Shown one piece after another: positions 16,595 through 24,608 of a stretch of DNA of 64,000 nt. The stretch comes from Luteolibacter sp. Y139. GTDB lineage: Bacteria > Verrucomicrobiota > Verrucomicrobiia > Verrucomicrobiales > Akkermansiaceae. Made by a program: the position numbers and the translations under genes. Numbering within the stretch: position 1 is the first letter of the stretch; each line of letters begins with the position of its first letter. The notes under the pieces were generated by a model. That model did not search any database and was not told the DNA's origin. It saw only the letters and a list, made by a program, of their open reading frames with translations. The stretch spans positions 310,001 to 374,000 of the forward strand of contig NZ_JBBUKT010000001.1 in the NCBI RefSeq assembly GCF_038066715.1. The letters are read 5' to 3'.

Positions 16595-17599
16595 ATGGGA
16601 AGAAGAGCAACTGAAGCCAACAAACAAAGCCGGGCGGGACATGCCGCCGGGCTCGTTTTGTCGGCGCTGGTTGCCTTGATCCCCGTCGCAGGTGCTCAGC
16701 AACCGGCGGCCAAAACCACCGGCTATGTGCCACGCGTGGTGATCCCGACTTCGGACCGCGCGACCGCTCCGGTGCGCCCGGTGAATCCGGCCGTTGGACA
16801 GGTTTATCCGTGGAGGTTGAATATCACGGCTACGGTTTTTTGGATCGGCGAGCTGCCATCCGGCAATAATCCGACGCCAAACAACAAGTCCTCATGGGAC
16901 CAAGAGTGGTCGTCGAATTACGGCGGCTACGACAATCCCGAACCATCGGCCCGCATCGCCAATTACGCCGGCCAGGATTTCCGGCCGAAGGGTTTCACGC
17001 CGCGATTGAATCCGTTTTACATCGCCCTGCCCTACAATGACGTGGCCGGCTGGGCTGCCCATAAGCCGGAAGCCTGCAAGGTCATCCCGTGGTTCAATCG
17101 CATGAACCCGGAACCCGGCAAGACCGTCCTGAAAGGTCGCTGGGTCCAGATCTTCAACGGCAAGTACAGCTGCTACGCCCAGTGGGAAGACTGCGGACCG
17201 TGGGTGACGGACGACTACGAGTACGTCTTCCTCAACAAGCCGCCGAAGAACACGTCCAACAAGGCCGCCGGCATCGATATTTCCCCTTCCGTCCGCGACT
17301 ACCTGAATCTCCAGTCCGGAAAGAAGTGCCACTGGCGTTTCGTCGAGGCCGCCCAGGTTCCGTATGGTCCTTGGAAGAAGTACGGCCAGCAGGCTCCGCA
17401 ACCCGTCCGCGGTAGCGGCCCGGTTCTGGCCCAATCTCAGACTCCTGCTCCGGCACAGCCCCGGAGCTCCAGCCCGACCCCGGTCGCCGGTGGTCCGGAC
17501 GTGGGCGCACAGCGCGCCTACCTCGAGTATCTCCGGAAGATCCGGGACGAGCAGTCGATGAAGAAGCCCGCCAAGCCGGAGCTGGAAACCGACGGCTGA
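16595..17599 (+). CDS. Secreted protein with double-psi beta-barrel-like core
   Basis: 334 residues. Signal peptide AAGLVLSALVALIPVAGA after a basic N-region. The core (about residues 140-260) has the pattern of RlpA/expansin-type double-psi barrels: KGRWVQIFNGKYSCYAQWED, then CGPW, and later AGIDISPSVRDYLNLQSGKK before a W-R-F strand. The family assignment is inference. The C-terminal 75 residues are Pro/Ala/Ser-rich and low in complexity, ending in a charged helix. A cell-wall or envelope role is likely. It follows nadB by 12 nt, and a terminator-like hairpin lies within its first 20 codons. Confidence 0.7.
   Translation: MGRRATEANKQSRAGHAAGLVLSALVALIPVAGAQQPAAKTTGYVPRVVIPTSDRATAPVRPVNPAVGQVYPWRLNITATVFWIGELPSGNNPTPNNKSSWDQEWSSNYGGYDNPEPSARIANYAGQDFRPKGFTPRLNPFYIALPYNDVAGWAAHKPEACKVIPWFNRMNPEPGKTVLKGRWVQIFNGKYSCYAQWEDCGPWVTDDYEYVFLNKPPKNTSNKAAGIDISPSVRDYLNLQSGKKCHWRFVEAAQVPYGPWKKYGQQAPQPVRGSGPVLAQSQTPAPAQPRSSSPTPVAGGPDVGAQRAYLEYLRKIRDEQSMKKPAKPELETDG
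16628..16653 (+). terminator. Terminator- or attenuator-like hairpin inside a coding start
   Basis: AGCCGGGCGG and CCGCCGGGCT form nine pairs with one G-G mismatch around a six-base loop, followed by CGTTTTG. The hairpin begins 45 nt after the nadB stop but lies within codons 12-20 of the next gene. It could end nadB transcription, attenuate the downstream gene, or be a coincidence of GC-rich codons. Confidence 0.4.
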
Positions 17600-17756
17600 T
17601 CGCTTCCCTGCCTCCTCTAACAGAGGCTCCGGATTTCCCCAGAGGCTAGCTATTCCCGCTTTCCCGGCCGTGTTCTGGCCCATCCACACCGGTACAGTAG
17701 CCTTCGAGTGACTCTGCGATTGCCGGAAGGCCCGTGCCTTCCCTAGCTTCCGGTCC

Positions 17757-20099
17757 GTGATTGGCCGCTTCCTCCTCCCGCTGCTGGTTTTCTCCTTTGC
17801 TCCCGCCGGGGCCCAACAACCCTTCGTGCCGGACATCGGCGCGAATGTTTCCCGGCCGTGGCCGGGGAAGGATTTTTGGACGAATCCCGCGGAGGACTGG
17901 ACGCTCTCGAAAGGACGTCTTGAGAACACCTTCTCCGGCGGCAACCGCAATGTCACCCTGCTCACCGCCGAACTGACCGAAGCTGCCGAGCCCTTCACCG
18001 CGCGCGTCTTGCTCGATCAGGTGTCGTTCGAACTCTTCGGCGACGGCTTCGTGGGCCTGCAGGCTGGAGTCCGTGGCGAAAGCGGTGACTACCGCGAGGC
18101 CGCAGTCACCGGCGTGGGCTTTGCCGCCGGCATCGATTTCACCGGCCACCCTTTCCTCGGAGGAAAGAAGGCCGAGGGCGAGCCGCTGCCGCTCCCGCTA
18201 CGCGGCATCGTGCTCGAACTGAAAGGCGAGCCCGATGGTGCCGATCGCTACAAGCTGAGCCTGCTGGTTCAGGATGCGACCGGAAAAATCCTCCGCACGG
18301 TCACCTCCACGGCACACGCCTCGTGGCTGCCGGGTTTGGTATCCATGACCTCGTCGAGCCAGGCACCGCCGCTCGTGGATCTCGCATCGGCCCGCCCCGC
18401 ACAAGTCCCGCCCATCCCACAGGCGCGCCAAGGCGAGGGCCGCTTCGGCTTCAGCAAGTTCTCCGTGTCCGGCGCGAAGTTCGCCCTCCATCCGGAGCGA
18501 GCCTTCGGCCCCATCCTGTGGACCACCTACACGATGGATAATGACGGCACTCTCTGCCTGCTTCTCCAGGCCGCACCCTTCGCTCGCACCGAGAAGATGG
18601 ATGCCGAGCTGGTGCTACCCGGCCGTGATCCCATCGTCACCACGCTCGAGCCGGTCTCCCGCACCGCCCGCTTCCGCGTGCTGAAGCTGGATCCGGCCAA
18701 GACCATGCCCTACGAGGTGAAGCTAGCCGGCGATTCCTACAAGGGCACCATCCGTCCCGCCGCCAATGGCCGGCCGCTGAAAATCGCCACGCTTTCCTGC
18801 AATGACGCCACCGGCTTCCCGCACCGGGATCTGGTGGAAAACGTCCGCGCGCAGGCTCCCGATTTCATCACCTTCCTGGGCGACCAGATCTACGAAGGCA
18901 TCGGCGGCTACTCGCTGATCTACGATCACCGCCCCGGTGACCGCCCGGTCCTCTCCTACCTCCGCAAGTATGCCATGCATGGCTGGACCTGGCGGGATGT
19001 CCTGCGCGATACGCCCTCGATCACCATCCCGGACGATCACGATGTCTTCCACGGCAATCTGTGGGGCGCAGGTGGTGAGCCGGCCGATATCTCGAAAGGC
19101 TACGGAGACAGCTCGCAGGACGGCGGCGGCTACAAGATGTCGGTCGAGTTTGTGAATGCAGTGCATCGCACCCAGACCGGGAACCTGCCGGATCCCGCCG
19201 ACCCGTCACCCTGCCGCAGCGGCATCAGCGTCTATTTCACCCGCCATGCATGGGGTCCGCTCGACTTCTTGGTCATGGCCGACCGCCAGTTCAAGTCCGC
19301 TCCAAAGGTGGCCCTGCCGGGCGCGAAGATCGAAAACGGCTGGCCACAATCGATTTCCTGGGACGCCAAGACCGCCACTCCCGAAGGCGAGGTCCAGTTG
19401 CTGGGCAGCCGCCAGGAAGCCTGGCTCGCCCGCTGGGCCAAGAACCCGGCGAAGGGTTCGAAATTCCGGATCGCCCTCTCGCAGACACCGTTTTGCGCAC
19501 CGCAAACCCTGCCGAAAAACGTCCACTCCGATACCGATCTCCCGACCATTCCTGCCGTCAAACCCGGCGAATACGCCCCCGATGACGAGCCAAAGGCCGA
19601 TTACGATACCAATGGCTGGCCACAGGCACCGCGGCTGAAAGCTCTGGAACTTCTTGCCGAGGCCCATGCGGTCCACATTACCGGAGACGAGCACCTCGGT
19701 AGCACCGGCCAATACGGACTCAAAGGTTGGAGCGATGGCCCGTGGTGGATCAGCTCGCCCGCCACCGCCGACATCTCGCCGCGCCGTTGGATGCCATCGG
19801 AAGAAGGCAAGAACCGCCGCAATGGCGCACCGAAGTGGACGGGCGACTTTGACGACGCCTTCGGCAATCACATGACGGTCCATGCCGTGGCGAATCCGCA
19901 GGACAACGACCGTCAGCCCGCCCGGATTTTCGACCACGCCGTCGGCTACACCATCACCACGTGGGATCCCGCCAGCGGCAAGGTCCGCCTGGAAAACTGG
20001 CCCTACTGGGCCTCCCCCGCCAAGCCCGCCCCGGACAACCAGCCCTACCCCGGCTGGCCCGTGATGATCGATCCTGCGAGCGGAAAGCGGGTGGATTGA
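17757..20099 (+). CDS. PhoD-like secreted metallophosphatase
   Basis: 780 residues from a GTG start, with signal peptide FLLPLLVFSFAPAGA. An N-terminal beta-rich region (about 20-330) is followed by the PhoD-type metallophosphoesterase domain. Expected metal-ligand segments are visible: IATLSCNDATGFP, DFITFLGDQIYEG, TPSITIPDDHDVFHGNLW, FLVMADRQFK and HITGDEHLGSTGQYG. PhoD enzymes hydrolyse phosphodiesters and monoesters outside the cytosol using Ca/Fe. The long N-terminal region is larger than in classical PhoD and may bind carbohydrate or envelope. Family A repeat copy 1 begins 89 nt after the stop. Confidence 0.85.
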   Translation: MIGRFLLPLLVFSFAPAGAQQPFVPDIGANVSRPWPGKDFWTNPAEDWTLSKGRLENTFSGGNRNVTLLTAELTEAAEPFTARVLLDQVSFELFGDGFVGLQAGVRGESGDYREAAVTGVGFAAGIDFTGHPFLGGKKAEGEPLPLPLRGIVLELKGEPDGADRYKLSLLVQDATGKILRTVTSTAHASWLPGLVSMTSSSQAPPLVDLASARPAQVPPIPQARQGEGRFGFSKFSVSGAKFALHPERAFGPILWTTYTMDNDGTLCLLLQAAPFARTEKMDAELVLPGRDPIVTTLEPVSRTARFRVLKLDPAKTMPYEVKLAGDSYKGTIRPAANGRPLKIATLSCNDATGFPHRDLVENVRAQAPDFITFLGDQIYEGIGGYSLIYDHRPGDRPVLSYLRKYAMHGWTWRDVLRDTPSITIPDDHDVFHGNLWGAGGEPADISKGYGDSSQDGGGYKMSVEFVNAVHRTQTGNLPDPADPSPCRSGISVYFTRHAWGPLDFLVMADRQFKSAPKVALPGAKIENGWPQSISWDAKTATPEGEVQLLGSRQEAWLARWAKNPAKGSKFRIALSQTPFCAPQTLPKNVHSDTDLPTIPAVKPGEYAPDDEPKADYDTNGWPQAPRLKALELLAEAHAVHITGDEHLGSTGQYGLKGWSDGPWWISSPATADISPRRWMPSEEGKNRRNGAPKWTGDFDDAFGNHMTVHAVANPQDNDRQPARIFDHAVGYTITTWDPASGKVRLENWPYWASPAKPAPDNQPYPGWPVMIDPASGKRVD

Positions 20100-20187
20100 A
20101 ATGGGCCTCCGTTAGCTCGGGCCCCGTTAGCTTCATCGTAGCCTACGCAACCTCCGCCTTCGCAGCCCAAGCAATCTCTGCCTTTCA

Positions 20188-20268
20188 GCACCAACGGTGC
20201 GACATCCCTCAGCCCAGCCCATCGGGCTGGGTTTTTCATGCACAGGACATGGCGGCCTGAAGGGCCGC
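20188..20268 (+). repeat. Family A three-hairpin element, copy 1
   Basis: Three perfect hairpins. H1 is GCACC-AAC-GGTGC (20188-20200). H2 is CCCAGCCC-ATC-GGGCTGGG (20213-20231) followed by TTTTT. H3 is GCGGCC-TGAAG-GGCCGC (20252-20268). The spacers are 12 and 20 nt. The 91-nt stretch 20184-20274 is about 92% identical to copy 2 at 37832-37922 (7 mismatches counted by eye). It begins 89 nt after the upstream stop and ends about 100 nt before the next gene. H2 plus the T-run can act as an intrinsic terminator. Confidence 0.85.
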
Positions 20269-20371
20269 GAGACGTGCACGGCCCTCCTCTCCCCAACGAT
20301 CGACAGCTCCTCCAATCCACACCACGCTTGACGAATCGGCCACCGCAGCGTCCCCGTCATGCCCGCTGTCC

Positions 20372-21112
20372 ATGCTCGAGTTCCTCAGATCCGCATCGGT
20401 GCTGCAGGTGACGCTATTCTTCCTGCTGGCCAATATCGTGATCTTCACGTCCTCGGTGGCGCTCTGCTGGTGCCTCGGCCGCTGGTTCGGCACGCGCCGC
20501 ATCTTTGATCGATGGGAACCGCTGCGCCCGGTGGAAATGGCCGCAGCCCTCGGTGCCGTCGTCTTGAATAGTTTCGTCTCCGTCGGCGGCTGGTTCCTCT
20601 GGACTCGCGACATCATCGTGCTGAAAGACACCGGCATCTTGCGCGCCGCCGCTGACTGCATCGTCATGGTGCTGTCCATGGACCTCGGCATGTATGTCTT
20701 CCATCGCGCCGCCCATCTGTCGTGGGTGTATCGCTGGCTCCATCGCTTCCACCACCGGCACGAGACCACGAATCCGATCAGCCTCTTCGTGCTTCATCCG
20801 GCGGAGGTCATCGGCTTCGGCGCACTGATGATCCTGTTTCTAACGGCCTATCCCATGAGCACCGAAGGACTGGTGGCCTACCTCTCGCTGAACGTGCTGT
20901 TTGGAACACTGGGACACTCCGGCGTCGAGCCCTTCCCCGCCGCTTGGGGAAAGGTGCCGCTGCTGCGTCTCCTCGGCACCTCCACTTTTCACGCGGAGCA
21001 CCACGAGCATCCGAAATACAACTTCGGCTTCTACACGCTGTTGTGGGACAAGCTCTTCGGCACGCTCGATCCGGACTACGAGCGTCGCTTCCGCCAGGAC
21101 ACCACCGAGTGA
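20372..21112 (+). CDS. Sterol desaturase/fatty acid hydroxylase family protein
   Basis: 246 residues with about four to five membrane segments. The di-iron histidine clusters of the family are present: HRAAH (about 111-115), HRFHHRHE (about 124-131) and HAEHHEHP (about 212-219). The enzymes use O2 to hydroxylate or desaturate lipids such as sterols, carotenoids or fatty acids at the inner membrane. The substrate here is unknown. It is followed after 51 nt by an EboF-like phosphodiesterase gene on the same strand. Confidence 0.88.
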   Translation: MLEFLRSASVLQVTLFFLLANIVIFTSSVALCWCLGRWFGTRRIFDRWEPLRPVEMAAALGAVVLNSFVSVGGWFLWTRDIIVLKDTGILRAAADCIVMVLSMDLGMYVFHRAAHLSWVYRWLHRFHHRHETTNPISLFVLHPAEVIGFGALMILFLTAYPMSTEGLVAYLSLNVLFGTLGHSGVEPFPAAWGKVPLLRLLGTSTFHAEHHEHPKYNFGFYTLLWDKLFGTLDPDYERRFRQDTTE

Positions 21113-21163
21113 ACTCTCGCGCTCGCCATTGCCAGCCGCCGGACTCACTGAAACACTCCGCCC

Positions 21164-22525
21164 ATGCAGCGCGTGGTGGTCATCAATGTGGTCGGGCTTT
21201 CCCCTTCCCTGCTCGGTCCTTCCACGCCCCGGCTGAAGGCATTCGCGGACAAGCACGGCCTCCAAGCCTTCCGCCCCGCCTTCCCCGCCGTCACCTGCAC
21301 CGCCCAGTCCTCCATGCTCACCGGCACCTGCCCGCGTGAGCACGGCATCGTCGCGAATGGCTGGTATGATCGCGAGAGCGCCGAGGTGCGCTTCTGGAAA
21401 CAGAGCAACCACATCGTCCACGGCGAAAAAGTCTGGGAGCACCTGCGCCGCAAGCACCCCGGCTTCACCTGCGCCAAGCTCTTCTGGTGGTACAACATGT
21501 ATTCCACCGCGGACATCTCGATCACCCCGCGCCCGCTCTATCCCGCTGATGGCCGGAAGGTCTTCGACATCCACACCCAACCGATGGATATGCGCGAACG
21601 GATCAAGGCCGACCTCGGAGCCTTCCCCTTCCCCTCCTTCTGGGGCCCGGCCGCCGGCATCCCCTGCTCCGAGTGGATCGCCGCCTCCGCGCGTTGGGTG
21701 GAAGAGCGTGAGAAGCCGACGCTCAGCCTGATCTACCTGCCTCACCTCGACTACTGCCTCCAAAAATTCGGCCCCGGTGCACCTGAGATCACGCCCGAGC
21801 TGGAAGCCATCGACCGCGTCACCGGCGAGCTCATCGCCTTCCTCGAAAGAAGCGGCATCAAGGTGCTTGTCGTTTCCGAATACGGCATCTCCAAAGTCAC
21901 GCGGCCGATCCACCTCAATCGCCTCTTCCGCCAAAAAGGCTGGCTACAGATCAAGGACGAGCTCGACCGCGAGACCCTCGATGCCGGTGGCTCGAAAGTT
22001 TTCGCCGTCGCCGATCACCAGATGGCCCACGTTTACATCAATGATCCCTCGCTACAGCGCCAAGTGCGGAGTCTGTTAGAAGGGACGAACGGCATCGACG
22101 AGGTCCGCACCGCCGGTGAAATGTGGGGCAGCGGCGTCGGTGCGCAGCGGGCCGGTGACCTCGTCGCGATCTCCAAGCCCGACTCGTGGTTCACCTACTA
22201 CTATTGGAATGACGACGCGAAGGCTCCCGACTTCGCCCGCTGCGTCGATATCCACCGCAAGCCGGGCTACGATCCCGCAGAACTGTTCCTCGATCCCGCC
22301 ATCTCGAACCCGAAGCTCAAGATCGCCAAATTCCTCCTCAAGAAGAAGCTCGGCCTGCGCGGCCTGCTGGAAGTCATCCCCCTTGATGCCACCCTCGTAA
22401 AAGGCTCCCACGGCCGCGATGTCGTGGAGGATGGCGAAAAGCCGCTCATCCTCGGCTCGCCCGTGCCCGTAGCCAGCGCGGAGGACGTTTTCGGGGCCAT
22501 CGTCGCAGCCGTGAGCGGTTCCTGA
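21164..22525 (+). CDS. Alkaline phosphatase-superfamily phosphodiesterase, EboF-like
   Basis: 453 residues, no signal peptide. It starts RVVVINVVGLSPSLLGPSTP, with the nucleophile region FPAVTCTAQSSMLTGTCPRE, and contains REHGIVANGWYDRES, LFWWYNMYSTAD and LIYLPHLDYCLQKFGP, closely matching the nucleotide pyrophosphatase/phosphodiesterase-like protein of ebo clusters. The likely nucleophile is the Thr of VTCT; His/Asp metal ligands are in LPHLDY, SEYGIS and ADHQMAH. The ebo cluster acts in trafficking of cytosolic precursors to the periplasm in cyanobacteria and eustigmatophyte endosymbionts. The other ebo genes are not seen here, so the specific role is open. Confidence 0.82.
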   Translation: MQRVVVINVVGLSPSLLGPSTPRLKAFADKHGLQAFRPAFPAVTCTAQSSMLTGTCPREHGIVANGWYDRESAEVRFWKQSNHIVHGEKVWEHLRRKHPGFTCAKLFWWYNMYSTADISITPRPLYPADGRKVFDIHTQPMDMRERIKADLGAFPFPSFWGPAAGIPCSEWIAASARWVEEREKPTLSLIYLPHLDYCLQKFGPGAPEITPELEAIDRVTGELIAFLERSGIKVLVVSEYGISKVTRPIHLNRLFRQKGWLQIKDELDRETLDAGGSKVFAVADHQMAHVYINDPSLQRQVRSLLEGTNGIDEVRTAGEMWGSGVGAQRAGDLVAISKPDSWFTYYYWNDDAKAPDFARCVDIHRKPGYDPAELFLDPAISNPKLKIAKFLLKKKLGLRGLLEVIPLDATLVKGSHGRDVVEDGEKPLILGSPVPVASAEDVFGAIVAAVSGS

Positions 22526-22542
22526 CCAGCATCGCCGAATCA

Positions 22543-22563
22543 AAACTTTGCGTCACAAAGTTT
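22543..22563. promoter_or_regulatory. Dyad upstream of a small membrane-protein gene
   Basis: AAACTTTG-CGTCA-CAAAGTTT is a perfect 8-bp inverted repeat with a 5-base centre. A reduced form, TTTG-TCA-CAAA, occurs at the equivalent position before the paralogous gene (23760-23770). This suggests an operator shared by both paralogs; a terminator for the upstream gene is the alternative. Confidence 0.5.
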
Positions 22564-22603
22564 ATCCTTGTCAGAAACCGTCCGTCTGCAACGAATACCA
22601 AGA

Positions 22604-22996
22604 GTGAAGCAGCCCCTTCCCGCTGGTGTCCTTGTAATGGCGATTGTCGGAATCTCCGCCTACGCCATCACTGCGCTTATCGCCGAGGCGAATATGTGGA
22701 CCGGCACCATCGCTAGAACTCCGATGGAAGCCATCTGGAAGAGCATCGCCCTCATCAAAACGGAACGCCGGGTTCCCGATGACATCACCAGAGGCCTCGC
22801 CCTCGCGGGTTCCCAAAAACCCGATGAGGATAGAAGCCCTGTCGAAGTCCCGGTCCTTCATCGCCCTGCCGACGCTGAAATCCGCTGGACCGAGCCTTGG
22901 ACGGAGAAGCGGAAAGAGACTTTCCCGGGCTATCCCACTCGCGGGGCGATTTTCCCCGGCTACCCCGCCGGCGGAGAAACCCGTGCGGACTTCTGA
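22604..22996 (+). CDS. Small membrane protein, paralog 1 of a tandem pair
   Basis: 130 residues from a GTG; an in-frame TTG at 22568 would add 12. One N-terminal membrane segment (AGVLVMAIVGISAYAITALI), then EANMWTGTIARTPMEAIWKS, and a Pro-rich soluble tail. The first 50 residues align well with the gene at 23797, so this is a duplicated family. GTG is preferred because, in the second copy, the matching TTG falls inside a dyad. The nine bases CGAATACCA before both GTGs are identical. No family recognised. A coiled-coil anchored protein gene sits between the paralogs. Confidence 0.55.
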   Translation: MKQPLPAGVLVMAIVGISAYAITALIAEANMWTGTIARTPMEAIWKSIALIKTERRVPDDITRGLALAGSQKPDEDRSPVEVPVLHRPADAEIRWTEPWTEKRKETFPGYPTRGAIFPGYPAGGETRADF

Positions 22997-23008
22997 TCAG
23001 GGAGTCTC

Positions 23009-23680
23009 ATGAACGGCTCCGGAAAGACCCTCAAGGTCATCTCCCTCATCGTCTCAGGCCTGCTGGCCATCGCGGCACTGATTTTCCTCATCCTCTCCCC
23101 CGGCAACCCAAAGCAAGCCGAGGCCGTCTTGGAATATACGGCACCGCCCGGTTTCAATCCCGCCGGACTGACGAGTGCCCTCGAGGCACTCCGCAACGAT
23201 CAGGGCTTCCTCCTGGAAGTCGCCATCCGCGGCAATTTCACCAAGTCATGGGATCCCAAGCGGGATGAAAAGGCAGCCAAGCTCGGCAATTTGCTGACCT
23301 TCGAACCAAAGTCCAAGGAGCCCGCCGTCTCCATTCGTTTCGCCCATCCCAAGGCCCCCACCGCCCTGAACGTCGCCTACGTGGCCGCGGCAGTCGCCAA
23401 AGAGAGACTGGAGTCGCAGCAGCAACAGCTCGCGAAGGAGATCCTCGGCCAAGAAGATGCCGTGGAGGACAAACGGAAGCTCCTAGAGCAGATCCGCCAG
23501 ATTGAAGCCCTCCCGGCTGGCGATCCCCGGAAGAAATCCGGTTGGAACGAAGGCTACTCGCACTTTGTCGATCCTCAGAACGACTACGAATGCTCGATTC
23601 AGAAGCTCGACGAACTCAGAGCCCGGATCCTCGTCTCAATCCGGCCGATCCGCGCGGCGACCTTGACGAGCGAGCAATGA
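23009..23680 (+). CDS. Membrane-anchored coiled-coil protein, unknown function
   Basis: 223 residues. One N-terminal membrane segment (VISLIVSGLLAIAALIFLIL, about 10-29), a folded part (about 35-125), then a charged coiled coil (KERLESQQQQLAKEILGQED, about 130-175) and a short tail. The shape (anchor, short domain, coiled coil) recalls chain-length-determinant proteins, but family motifs are not clear. It starts 12 nt after the first paralog and is followed by the second, so the three probably form one unit. Confidence 0.6.
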   Translation: MNGSGKTLKVISLIVSGLLAIAALIFLILSPGNPKQAEAVLEYTAPPGFNPAGLTSALEALRNDQGFLLEVAIRGNFTKSWDPKRDEKAAKLGNLLTFEPKSKEPAVSIRFAHPKAPTALNVAYVAAAVAKERLESQQQQLAKEILGQEDAVEDKRKLLEQIRQIEALPAGDPRKKSGWNEGYSHFVDPQNDYECSIQKLDELRARILVSIRPIRAATLTSEQ

Positions 23681-23796
23681 CCTCCCGCGCCGCCTGATTC
23701 CGTCTTCAGCACCCGCCGGAAGCCCCGCCAAAACGCCAATTTTGCGCCCGGAACTAATTTTTGTCACAAATCGCGCGTTTGCGACGAATACCAACT

Positions 23797-24048
23797 GTGA
23801 AGTCGCCTCTCTCCACCGGTGTAGTCCTCATGGCCGTGGCCGGCGTTTCCGCCTATGCCGTCGCGGCTCTCATGTCCGAGGCGAATCTCCGGACCGGCAC
23901 GGTCACCCGATCGCCCTTCGAAGCCATCGCGAAAAGCGTGGCCACCCTCAGAACGGACCGCCACCTGCACGACGCCCACGAAGTCTTCCCCCAAGCTCCG
24001 GAACTTCTGTTTCGCGACGAAGCACCTAGCATCGACCGCGGACACTAG
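23797..24048 (+). CDS. Small membrane protein, paralog 2 of a tandem pair
   Basis: 83 residues from a GTG (TTG at 23761 would add 12). STGVVLMAVAGVSAYAVAAL then SEANLRTGTVTRSPFEAIAK aligns with the first paralog at 22604 across its membrane segment and the juxtamembrane motif EAN-x-x-TGT-x-x-R-x-P-x-EAI. The tail is shorter and unrelated. Its stop overlaps the stop of the convergent nucleotidyltransferase gene by 4 nt. Confidence 0.5.
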   Translation: MKSPLSTGVVLMAVAGVSAYAVAALMSEANLRTGTVTRSPFEAIAKSVATLRTDRHLHDAHEVFPQAPELLFRDEAPSIDRGH

Positions 24049-24608
24049 TCGACCTCCCCTCCGCAATCCTTGCCCGCCCGCTGGATCGCCTCTTCCAGCG
24101 TCTGGTGGGATTTCACGATCATCGCCTCGCGCATCGGAACCTCATAGAGCCTCTCCTTGACGAGCTCAGGATTCAGCCGGCCAGTCGAAAAAAGCAGCGC
24201 CAGCAACTCGATATCCTTCGGCCTCCCCGCCTGGCACTTGGCAGCCGCCATGTCGTGCGGCTCTAAACAGAACGCCCGTTCAACTCCGGGCACCGGCACC
24301 AACCGCTCCTCCCAGTCCTTGGGAAACTGCTCAAAGGCGAAGGGACGGACAATGTCGGCGTAGTATCCGAAATGATCGTGGAATGCTCGATCCTCGCCGA
24401 ACATCTTGTGGAGCATGATTCCGACCTCTTCTTCAAACGGAAGAGGCACCATATCCGCGTCAAAGGTCTTGGAAAGTGGACCACCATGATCATCGCCAAG
24501 GTCCGGAAACAATGGCAGTAGGGAGGCTGATCCAAAGACGATGATCTTCTCCGCCTCGGAGGTGCCCAAGACGACCCGGGCCAAATGCTTCAATGTGTCC
24601 AGGCGCAT
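24045..24608 (-). CDS. DUF6036-like nucleotidyltransferase-fold protein
   Basis: 187 residues. NTase motif GSASLL at residues 26-31, then D50-A-D52 as metal ligands, and the conserved LEPHDMAAAKCQAGRPKDIE segment typical of this group. It belongs to the MNT/AbiEii-like nucleotidyltransferase world, where many members are toxins or antitoxins that modify tRNA or a partner. The upstream gene overlaps its start by 19 nt, so the two are translationally coupled. Function by analogy: a two-gene toxin-antitoxin or defence module. The D-x-D pair suggests an active enzyme. Confidence 0.75.
   Translation of the reverse strand: MRLDTLKHLARVVLGTSEAEKIIVFGSASLLPLFPDLGDDHGGPLSKTFDADMVPLPFEEEVGIMLHKMFGEDRAFHDHFGYYADIVRPFAFEQFPKDWEERLVPVPGVERAFCLEPHDMAAAKCQAGRPKDIELLALLFSTGRLNPELVKERLYEVPMREAMIVKSHQTLEEAIQRAGKDCGGEVD

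Noticed and set aside
20133..20360. Minus-strand frame encoding a peptide with RPFRPP and PSPMGWAEG, with a similar peptide at 37625-37927
   Set aside because: The shared peptide is a translation of the family A repeat. Identity between copies is explained by nucleotide-level hairpin conservation, and the frames do not continue with coding character on either side.
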